Shown piece after piece: positions 50,639-61,500 of a DNA stretch of 64,000 nucleotides. This stretch comes from Adineta steineri (lineage: Eukaryota; Rotifera; Eurotatoria; Adinetida; Adinetidae), in assembly GCA_905250115.1 (NCBI GenBank), contig CAJNOI010000003.1, forward strand, positions 1,304,523-1,368,522, read 5' to 3'. Within the stretch, counting starts at the first letter, position 1, and every line of letters begins with the position of its first letter. Position numbers and translations under genes: made by a program. The notes under the pieces are model-generated. The model made no database searches. It had not been told where the DNA came from and saw nothing but the letters and a program-made list of their open reading frames with translations.

Positions 50639-53600
50639 CTAATATCAGATATATATTTTGTAATTGTCTTTCTGTTTATTTTTCTTTGTATATTCAAATG
50701 TAACTTTAATGACGACTGTTAAAAAAGCCGGTCTTATTATTTGATTGTCTGTTGAGGAAATTGTATTTGTTCTACTAGTCAAAATATATGTTCTCTTTTG
50801 AATAATATGTGAAGGAATATGACTATAATTTTGTTTATAAATTAAAAACATATATTGAATAGATACATTTAATCATACAAATCTTCTAAATGAAATCAAT
50901 TAAATTTAGTTTTAAAACATCTCTCAAATCTACTACTGAATCTCTTTGTTTCGATAGGCGTATATCTATAAAATCTACGTAATTTTTAGTCAATATGTAA
51001 TTAGTCATTGTTGATATTGATGACTGTTCGAAAAAAGAATCGTTATGGCTTATGTTTGCATTAATTTCAAATAAAAAGGTAAACAGATGTATGATTTATT
51101 GTAAACATGTATTTTTTTCGTTAGAATATTACAGTCATAATATACAATATAAATTAATATATGATTTGTTTTTTTTTCCAATCATTTTTCTTTGTAATTT
51201 TCAAATAAATACGTATAATTATAAATTTAATGTTTGTCTAGGTAATGATTTATATTTATTTTTCCTAGAGAATTGGTTTATCGATCTTTATAGTTAAAAA
51301 TCAAAACTTTTATGGAAAAAAGTATGCTTAAATATCATTGTTTTGATTCTTTCAGTGTAACACAATGCTTTACTTTGTTTTTGTCAGAAATGTTCGTTTG
51401 TCCACTATTTGTTGAGTATATAGGCTAATTGACTGAAACCAACATAGATAGCAATATAAACAAACGCAAATGTACTATTATTTGTTGTATGTTTTCTATT
51501 CGGTTTTCATGTGTCTATCGAATAAATAATATTGCCAGGAAAATATATTGATTTCAGTAATGGTTCCGGTTTGCTATAATATTCATGTAAACATGAAACA
51601 ATTATAAATAGTGTCATCATCACCCGAAAAACGATACGCAATAAATAATAACGAAAACAAAAATATTGAAAGAATATTTTGCTGGATGATTTCGAACAAT
51701 AAAAATGTATGCAAAAGTCACCGGAGAGGATCTCTATTTTGGTTATTCAGAAAGGTAAGTAAACTAAAGTTTATATTTTATGTATATTTCTACTGTGAAG
51801 ATCATTGAAAATAGAGGATATATACACTTCCTTTCAATATTGTCTGTACCTCTACTATAGAAAGAGATACTCATTGCAATGCTTTTTCTGTACTTAGGTA
51901 TGTGGCATGACTGTTTGAGAATATATCGGGTACTCATAGTTAAATCGATTGTCGACAGTATACTTTGAAGTGAGAAATGGACAGAATATCTCGCTTAGCT
52001 ATTTGATTGAAGTATAAGTTATTAGCTGTCAGATAAAACAAAAAGATTAAAGGGCAAGGTAATAAATATACAGAAAACTACAACATATATGAAGGTAGCC
52101 TTTTGTTTTTATTTGTCTACCTTATTATTGATGTTTTTGTGTTTATTTACAAGTAGATAGATTATGAAAAATATGCTTACAAATAGGGTCTTGTACATAA
52201 ACAAATGATTTTTGTGTTCATTCATACGTGAATTTATGGTTGTAAACAAATAACCCTTATATTTACATTGCGTTACTTGAAATACCGTTTTAAAGTTTAT
52301 TTTTACATCTTAGTCATGTCTTTTTTTGTTACAATACAATGAATTTCGATTTGAAATTGTGAGTATTCTTTGTTATCAACAAATAATATCATAGACGTCA
52401 GAGTGCGGAGGATCATGAGGTTTGAGCCATATTTAGATTCCAGACGCTTCGCTGTCTCTGAATAATATGGTTTTTCAAGTACTATGTCAAGACATGAATA
52501 GAAAATAATAAACTGGCTTTGTTATCTCCTAATCGATTTTTAATACAGGAAACTCAGTTCAACGATCATTAGCATTTTTCATAGCATGAAAATCGAATAA
52601 ATAGAAACATATTCTAAGTTTTAGTAGTTTCTTCAGGACAATAGTTTTTTTCTCTACTTCTGTTCTTTAATTTTAATTAACAGATATCATTATAGATTAG
52701 ATTTAAGTTTAAACTACTTCATAAGAAGAAATTTTCTGCGTTTAATACAGAGAAGTCATCATATCTCTTCCTCTTGGATACTATCCAATCCCATTTTGAT
52801 TTGCTCTTAATTTTCATATCGATAATATTTGATATCACAACAAGAACACCGTTAGACATATATATCTATTCGTTACAAAGAAATTTAAGTTAATTAGAAA
52901 TAGGAAATTACTTACGAAATATTGTCATCTATATGAATCCTACCAATCATATATACGAAATGAAAATAAATATCACACTTTCCTATTCTTTTTTTTTAAT
53001 TACAGAAAGAAAAATAATAAAAAAAAGGCATGACTTTATAATTTATTTCTATGTACTATTTAGTTTTTTTAACAAACATAACATTAATATACTGCAAACT
53101 CATAACATATTCAATTAAGATAAGTTTTAGTTAAAATCTATTCGTAAATTGACTGTAATCAGTAGTATAGAAAGAAAGGTAGATAAAATTTCGAATCTCT
53201 TATTTATTAGAATCGCAAAATAATAAACAATTCGTATAGTGACTATATATGACAATTCAACATAATTATCGTCCTTTTTTTTCTGTACGATCATTTCCTA
53301 ATGAATGTACCAATTATATCCAATTTGTGTCTGTTTTGCATGATACTCCTCATTGGATGTATAGACGCTACGCATAAAAGAGATGATAATATCTGATAAC
53401 ATGATAATCAAAAATAAATCATACTTTATACGTCAAATAAATGAATAGCGTTACTGTATACTAAAAAATTTAGTGAGTCATTCATAGTTGCGTTTTTCTT
53501 TTCTATTCATTAAGCACTAATCACGTATTTTTAATGTATCATATTCGTTAATACGTAAATATCGTTTTGTAAACGGAAAAAAGCATTTTGTATGTATAGG

Positions 53601-53768
53601 TTCATTATATTATATGTATATTTTTCTCATTACACGTATGAGAAAAAGAAACATGATCGCAAAGGTGAATCGGAAAGGAGCCATTAATGTTTCGCTTGAA
53701 TGAATATACGTTTGGTTTATTTGCATTTGCTGTATTTTTTTCTATAGAATAAGTACGGGCGAATAAAT
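50639..53768. other. long intergenic region without visible gene
   Basis: These 3.1 kb are AT-rich and contain only short unconvincing frames. One at 51611-51756 (PEKRYAINNNENKN, then SLFWLFRK) ends at a good donor, GTAAGT, but has no ATG. The end at 53747 is an acceptor (TTTTTTCTATAG) just before the next gene. Confidence 0.45.
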
Positions 53769-55107
53769 ATGTTAGAAACAATCTATGAAGTTGATGAAGA
53801 AATTCATACCAATGAAGATTCTTCAAAATCTTCTAATACGTATGTATCTATAAAATAATCAAAAAAATATTATAAATAAATTTGTTTTTTTATTATTAGG
53901 CAATCACAATTGTCGGTATATATGTGTTGGTGTATGCTTACTGGTTGTTTTATAATACTTACATTTATTATCATGATTTCTTTAAATCCTCAATATTTAG
54001 TAAATAACTCAACTAATAATAATACACGTAAGATTAATTTAAATTTATGAAAAATTTATATTAAATTATGAAATTTAGTTGAGAAAATCAATAGTTCATT
54101 TCATTCGGAAGAAAAATTCGAAATATCATCGGAAATTATTAACTATCTTAGTATCTTTTCGCATCAGGTAATATCAGATTTAATCATTCCAATTAATGAT
54201 TTATTATTTCATTTATCTAATAGATTAATAAACAACTTGACCTTCAATTAAATCCCGTTATATTTTTAACATTGCCTATTTCAAATTTATCATTAGATGA
54301 ATTTGTTGAGCAAGATAAATTACTTTGGGTTTATGGATATTTAAATTATTCTCAATCGTGTACGGATAATAATAAAAATAAGAATTGTAAAGAAATTTAT
54401 TTTTCGAAATTTAAAACAATTTTTATGAAATTATCCAATTTCATAAATACAATCAAATTAAATACTCTTCAAAATAAACGAATCCAGTATGATTGGTGTA
54501 ATCTAAGAGGTATATATATATATATATATATTAAATATTCCAGCATTGTATTTTTTTTTTGTATTAGAAAATTCCAAAACTGTAACATTCGCATCAGTAG
54601 TATCGATAACTACTATCGGTAAAAATGTAACTGAAACACCTACGTCATTCGATCATTCTATCTGTGGTAAAAATTTTTTATTTATTTTGCAATACAATTG
54701 AGTTTATTATTTATAGATGATCCAAATCAAAATATTCTTCTAGCAAAATCCTTTGAATATCTAATGTCTCATGGTAAATTTAATTTTGTTAATTAATATT
54801 TAAAGTTTTTTTCCCTCTTATTTTAGAAGATTTAATAATAATCAATTCAGGTTCCAACAATTCCGATAATCAACAAGTATCATCTACGTCTGGTAAGTAC
54901 ATGAGTGTAATATACCTTAGAATATTCTATTTCATTTATTTAATAGATCCTAATTCTAATAATAACATTACCGATGAACAAATAGCATATATTACTCCAT
55001 CAGACTGTGTAAAATCTAGTGGCGACGATAATAATCAAAATAAGGACACTACTTATTGTCCAAATGATACCGGTTCACAATATCATCTTATGTGGAATTC
55101 ATATTAA
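53769..55107 (+). CDS. orphan single-pass (type II) membrane protein
   Basis: Eight small exons join in frame to about 300 residues. The 5' part is MLETIYEVDEEIHTNEDSSK, acidic and cytosolic in type. One hydrophobic segment follows (MCWCMLTGCFIILTFIIMIS), then a long Asn/Ser-rich region with several N-glycosylation sequons and a few cysteines (CTDNNKNKNC, YDWCNLR). The C-terminus ends QYHLMWNSY. No known domain was recognised. The exon joins checked (53839/53900, 54027 to the next exon, and 54171 region) preserve frame with GT/AG borders. An acceptor lies 21 nt before the ATG, and the frame is open back to it. Confidence 0.6.
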
Positions 55108-56299
55108 TCAGGACATATCATATTTCTCAGTTTTTTTTCTATCTTAGTTAGCTTAAATTCTATTATTCAGTGACATAAACAAAGTATATTTCTTATATTC
55201 TAAATTGACGCAGAATTAAAATACCTTCTATTCTAACAGTAATTCTTTCTTCACAGTTAAATGTTGTTTTTCTTCTCCATTTACAGTCATTTCTAATTTA
55301 TTCAGTTTTTTTTTGCATGTTAAATTGATTCGATGTACTCTGCATTCAAAATAAATATATATGAGTTCTATCAGTTGCATCAAAGAGGTAGAAATAAATA
55401 TACATGATACATTAATTGCTATTATAGCAAGTTTGTATATTTTTGCTTACGAAATTTGAAAATCGAGAATAATTATTAAATATCACTCAAAAAATTTCTA
55501 AGACAAACTTTAATTTTATAAAAGAGTTGATATTTATAATAGATCAAATCCATATATCGAAACTATTTCCATTAAAAATACCAGTTAATGTTTTATTAAT
55601 AGTATTGCGCATTCGATTTATTTCATCAGATTATTATAAAATGAATGTAATTTATGAATCATCACTTTTTATTGAGTTCGAAAAAAATAAATGATAATGA
55701 TATTAGTTATAAACGACTTACAGTATTAGTATGTGTGATGATCATGCTAGAAATATTAGTTATCAAAAAAAAAGAATTGATGGGACTGTATATAATGTCA
55801 AAAACTTGAAAACTGAATTTATTCTATAAGGTATATATAAAGTGTAGTTTAGCATAAAAGAATTAAGGGGTAACTCTTTTGATTTATATAGATAAGCATA
55901 AGCTAATAGAAACTTGTACGCAGTGCTAGTATCACTGAATTCGCAAAGAATAGAATGATGAGTCAATAATCGAATCAGAGAAGTCACATGCACTGTTGAA
56001 TTGGAGAAGAGAAAGACGAAAGTTATAAGATTTTTCACATAATGTCCCCAGGCAATATTTTTGATTTTTAAAAAGAAGGTGACATATCCTCAATTACCGA
56101 CTGTAACAGCACGATAGATTCTAGGAAAGTATTCTGTAGAATTCTTTTTCATCCTTATGAAAATATTTTATTAAATTTAGTACTGATATTTTCCTTTTAC
56201 TGAATATATCAATTAAGTACAATTTGGATGTCATTGTGATTAGTAATTAAGCTTTTTTATCAGATAATATGATTTATTTTTAATCATAAATATTAAAAT
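55108..56299. other. intergenic between convergent genes
   Basis: This is AT-rich 3'-flank DNA of two convergent genes. A 91-codon frame at 55763-56038 has a hydrophobic start but no other support. AATAAA-like motifs occur near 55350. Confidence 0.45.
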
Positions 56300-57676
56300 T
56301 TAACTTTGTTTCGACATATATCTATAATTGTCAATTAAAAATTTCGCTTGACTTATATCCCAACCCATGACTTTTGCTTTCGATAAGAAATCTTGATAGA
56401 GAGGAACTATTGCTGTTTGTAATTTATCGACATTTATCCAACAGATATTCGATGACATAACTAAGTATTGATCGAAATGATGTAGATCAGTAAGATATTG
56501 AAGAATAAAATAACATTTTATTAAATCTGTATCATCACAATTATCAGTTAAACAGACATTGAATTGTTTTGAAAGTCGACTGTATAAAATAGCAAAATGA
56601 TTTTGACTAAATTGATTAAGATCAATCGATTGAGCTTGACTTTCATTTAATCGAATACCAGCATAACATGATATTGGTCGATGAATTTCTCTAAGAACTG
56701 GTTCCTTTCGATTAATATATTCCACAGTTTGAATTTCTTTTGTAAGAAAATAATTTTCACATAATAATACAAAACGATTCCAATTAAATGTACGTAATTT
56801 TAATGTACGAATTGCTTTATAATTAGCATATAAATGAAGTGTTGTTAATATAAAATAAAGACACCATACTAACATTCGATCACGTTTAATTGTATGTAAT
56901 AAAACTATATTAACAAATAATGCTAAAAGATTGACAAGTGTTTCTTGAGAACCATCTTTCGCAGATACATCACCCATATTATGAGCTATTGCTTGATGTT
57001 GTGTTAATGCAGCTCGTGTTGATCCACCAGCTACTCCAACAATAGAACGACATAAATTAGATAAACAACTCAGAGGTAATAAGAACTGTTTAAAAAATGG
57101 AGCAATTAAATCGATGGATGTAGCTAAATCATTAAGAATATCTGCATAGAATCTCCACATTTTCAAATTACTATCGAGGCCTTTAAAAATATAAAATATT
57201 TTGCACATTTAAAAATATAGATGGGATATAACCTGTGCCATGAAACCAAGCAAACATTATTCTTCCTAACATTCCAACCCCATCTTTAATTAACCAAACA
57301 AATGTCGCTGAAAGAATCGATGCTTTTTCATCACCAACACCCAGTCCTTCTAAGATAGCACTAAATGCTAAAGCATTTGTAATCGATGATGCAAATGCTT
57401 GAATAGTATCCCTAATAAACAAAATTTTTATTTAGTCTAATAGAAATCAAAAATATAAATTCACCATATTTGATAAGCGAGATAATCATTCGATACTGTA
57501 TTTGGATAGCCAGTAGGTAAAAAAATTTCTTTAAAAATCGAAAGAAACCATGAGAATAAAGTTAGTTTTTGATGTTTGTTAGTTTTTATTGAATCTGATG
57601 ATGCATGATGGATTCCTTTTGATGTCGAATAAATTCTACCTGTCAATTGACCACTTTGAATCTCGCATAAAGACAT
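56300..57676 (-). CDS. RUSF1: RUSF1, root-UVB-sensitive (DUF647) family protein
   Basis: This DUF647/RUS family membrane protein is the animal member, C16orf58; its molecular function is poorly known. Three exons join in frame to about 420 residues. The signature follows the human order: IFLPTGYPNTVSNDYLAYQ, WDTIQAFASSITNALAF, LEGLGVGDEKASILSATFVW, IKDGVGMLGRIMFAW, WRFYADILNDLA, VAGGSTRAALTQHQA, NMGDVSAKDGSQETLVNL, LHLYANYKAIR, and a C-terminal FLSKAKVMGWDISQ. The start MSLCEIQSG was chosen because a splice acceptor (GCTTTTACAG) ends 6 nt before it; an in-frame ATG at 57715 lies within the presumed spliced-out sequence. It is 151 bp downstream of the DUF1772 gene on the same strand. Confidence 0.93.
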
Positions 57677-57827
57677 TTTAATCTGTAAAAGCAAGACACA
57701 AATGCAAAAATACATTCGTTATTACTAACCAATCATCTATTGGTGAGTATTCTATTAAGATATTGTCGCTTTCTATCGGTATAGAACACTTTTTATTCAA
57801 AAAACAAAATAACAAGAATTTATAAAT

Positions 57828-58349
57828 CTACCAAGTGAAAACAAATGATGAATGACGACTAAGTCCATACACCATCATACCAAAACCAGCAACTGAACTA
57901 ACGGTTCGAACAAAATGAAGAAATGCCCATTTATCAAGTAATTCTTTTTTCTTTGCAAAATTAATATGACTTTCATTTCCTAGTTTAACATTTTTATTAT
58001 CATCAATAATTGTTTGATTTGTTGGAGCTAGACAAATAATTGTATATGGAATTATTGCAAGAAATGTTGTTCCAGCTGCAATCCATAAATAACGAAAAAA
58101 TGGTGCACCATGAATACGTGTTGCATGTACAATACTAGTTGTACCAGCAATTGCAGCTAAACTAGCTTGTGTTAAAGCTATTTTTTTATACATATATGGA
58201 AAAAATCTCCAATGTTCATTAAGACCAAATTCACGCATAGCAGGTACTTGACCAATGGATAAATAGAGAGCTGTACCAGCAAAAAGTCCGCCGGTAACAA
58301 CAGCAATTGTATCGAAATGATTCAGAATTGATGTTGATGTTATGGACAT
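57828..58349 (-). CDS. four-helix DUF1772-type membrane protein
   Basis: This is a single-exon frame of about 173 residues starting MSITSTSILNHFDTIAVVTG. It has four hydrophobic segments (VVTGGLFAGTALYLSIG; LTQASLAAIAGTTSIVHAT; YLWIAAGTTFLAIIPYTIIC; and near the end VSSVAGFGMMVYGLS), polar loops, and the segment LLDKWAFLHFVRT before the last helix. Helix pattern and length fit the DUF1772 (anthrone-oxygenase-like) family, whose animal members have no settled role. The gene sits 187 bp after the Crumbs stop codon and 151 bp before RUSF1, all on the minus strand. Confidence 0.7.
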   Translation of the reverse strand: MSITSTSILNHFDTIAVVTGGLFAGTALYLSIGQVPAMREFGLNEHWRFFPYMYKKIALTQASLAAIAGTTSIVHATRIHGAPFFRYLWIAAGTTFLAIIPYTIICLAPTNQTIIDDNKNVKLGNESHINFAKKKELLDKWAFLHFVRTVSSVAGFGMMVYGLSRHSSFVFTW

Positions 58350-58536
58350 GATGAAATATATGTATATATCTTTAAATGACAAATGAATTTTTATTACAAA
58401 CAAAAACAAACTAAACATAAAACACACACATATATATTATATCAGAAACAAAAACAAAAATGGTTTTATACATCATCGAATGAAAAGAAAAAATAGCGAT
58501 AATGATAGGTGAAATGAACTGACTAATCACATATGA

Positions 58537-61500
58537 CTAAATCAATCGTTCTTCAGGTGGTGGTTTTAAAATCATACTAAATTCCATACGTGAACTTTGA
58601 CCATTTTCATTTATTGCTGGTCTATATGTACCACGTAATCGACGATTTTTACGTATACGTCCCATAACAACAGTTAATAGAATAATAATCATTAATAAAA
58701 ATATGGCGATACCAGGCCATATAACATAATGATAAGAAAAATTAAGTGAACTGAAGAGTTTTTCTTTACTTTCACAAGAATGTCCTAGGAAATTCTTTGG
58801 ACATGCGCAAATATATCCATCTATTTGATTAATACAAGTTCCATTATTTCGACATGGACTACTAACACATTCATCAATTTCTGTACTACACCTATCATCT
58901 TCATAACCTATTTGAAAAAAAATAAAAATATTAAATTTAAAAGAGAAGATCTTAATCAATCTTTACCTGTTCCAGTACAATTACATAAAAATCCTTCATC
59001 AATATCAGGCATACATGTTCCATTATGTTGACATGGTAGTGATTCACATGTTAAAAAATCACAATTTAAACCTGTAAAATTTGTTAAACATTCACAATAA
59101 TAATGTTCACCATCAGTTTTACATTGTCCATGATTGAGACAAGGTGTTTGTTCTAAACAAATATGTTTTTTTTCACAATTTTTCCCTAAATAATTTTCAT
59201 GACATTGACATTCATAATCACCAGGATAATTTACACATGTTCCATTATTTAAACAAATATTTGTTTGATTAATTTCACATTCATTTATATCATATTGACA
59301 TTCATTACCATACCATTGTTGAGAACATAAACATTTTGCTTGTCCATTGGATAATCGTTGACATGTACTATTATTTTGACAATGTAATTTTAAACATAAA
59401 TCATTTTCACACCATTCACCATCAAAACCATTTTGACATTGACATTCACTTTTAGGATTATCAACATAAAGATGAGCACTTTTTAATATACATGTACCAT
59501 TATTTTTACAACGATTTAAACGACCAAAACATGTATTATTAATTGATAGTGAACAATGAGAATTTATATATTCCGATGTACATTGACATGTGTAACTATT
59601 GATTTGATCAATACAAGTACCATTATTATTACAGGGTGATGATGCGCATTCATCAATATTTGTTTCACAACTGATAATAAAGAAAAAAAANNNNNNNNNN
59701 NNNNNNNNNNNNNNNNNNNNNNNNNNNNNNNNNNNNNNNNNNNNNNNNNNNNNNNNNNNNNNNNNNNNNNNNNNNNNNNNNNNNNNNNNNAATCTTTTAT
59801 TTTTAAGACTAACTTACTAGTATCCAGTAAATCCTTGATTACATTTACATGTATAATATCCATCTAAATGATCAACACAAATACTATTTTCTTTTGAACA
59901 ATTATTTCCTTGTTCACATTCATTAATATTAATTTGACAAAATTTTCCATTCCATCCATGATTACATATACATTTGCCTTGATCAAAATCACTAGAACAT
60001 TGTCCATTCTGACATTTCATATTTTCACATATATGATTAAATGTACAATTATTTATTTGTATATTTTCAATTTGTTCAGTAAAAAATTTATTTGTACGTG
60101 TATCATTTTCATAAATAATATTATTATAAAATGGTATATAAAGATTTTCTCCAACTAGAACATATTCTAAACAACCACGAAAACCATTACCAATAAATAT
60201 TTGTGTTTGACTATTTGATGTTAATAAAGATTTTAATGATAAATTAACTGTATATGTATAGAGATAATTAACTGTTAATGTTGAAAAATCTGACCAATGT
60301 AAATGAAATGTTGTCCATTCATCAAATGTTTCATTATTTAATTCAATAATAAGATCTGTTGTTAATATTGAATCACGATAAATTAAATTTTCATCATGTA
60401 AATATAGAGAAAAATAATTTGATGTATATAAATTTTTTATTGTTAATAAATGTGTATGTTGAGAACGTGCACGAAGACGAAATGATAATTCATTGGATAT
60501 TTTTGATATTGAATTATGATATAAACTAGCTATTAAACTACTTGAATTACCTTCAAATGTTGCTGTTGCTAAACCTAAATATTTTTAGGAAAATTAAAAA
60601 TTTCAAAACAAAAAAAAAGCAAAACATACATTCTTGATTTTCATCAGTTACTTTACAAATAAATCCATCTGGACAAAGACTCGTATTATTATGATTACAT
60701 ATATTTGGTTCCGAACAATTTCTACCAAACCAGTTCGATTCACATTGACATCTGATTAATGATGGAAATAAAAGAAGAAAAATAATCGTTAGAATATTTT
60801 TGTCTATATAAAGTTTATTTATCATTATCCATTTTCTCATCGTATTTAATAGATCTTCTATGGTACAAAACATACATATCGATTAGATCCTCGTTCGTGT
60901 ATTGTGACCGTTATTCTAATACGTTTGTATTTATTGTCATTATATCTATTGTACTATTGTCAAGAGAAGAGAAGAGAAGAGAGAAAAAAGGGCAATGGTA
61001 CAGTATTGAGCTTATACTCCTAAGTAAGAGAAAATATATTTATCATGTACTCAAAGTTTAATCGTCTATGTAAAAGGAAAAAAAATTGTCGAGTATGATA
61101 TGCCACTTGAATGTGGGACATAGACGAAATTTTGTTATTTATCTTTTTCTCATCATTGAAAAGGTAAACTTACAAATAATCTTGTAAATTTGTAACGAAA
61201 CAAATGCCTTGATTTAAACATGGATTATTTGGGTAACACGGATTATTTTCTTGTTGTTTCATATTTAAAACAGTTAGATTGAAATTTTGTGTTGATTTAT
61301 TTGTTTGATCAAATGATATAAGTTGATCATTTATACGTATATCTTGTAACCAACCATTTAATGAACCATCACCAAGTAATTCAACTTGATTTGGTAATAA
61401 TTTTGTATTTGTATTTGTTAATGTTTCATTATAAATTTCATCGATAAGTAAACGAGAATTTTCTAAATCAAGTTGAATGTTATGTGGACGTCCATCATTT

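Noticed and set aside
52385..52460. Slightly GC-richer patch that might be a tRNA
   Set aside because: No acceptor stem, T-loop GTTCRA or anticodon arm can be arranged from it.
55763..56038. 91-codon frame with a hydrophobic N-terminus
   Set aside because: It is a lone frame in 3'-flank DNA with no recognisable features or intron context.
57677..57715. Upstream in-frame ATG for RUSF1 at 57715
   Set aside because: The extra residues are encoded before a good acceptor (CTTTTACAG) 6 nt from the internal ATG, and the family N-terminus does not need them.
60750..60873. Apparent separate secreted protein starting at about 60838 with a signal-peptide-like N-terminus
   Set aside because: The hydrophobic stretch is intron sequence read through a pyrimidine-rich acceptor. 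Splicing from the donor at about 61173 joins the frame exactly inside one EGF repeat (LQDYLCQCESNWFG), so it is one Crumbs gene.
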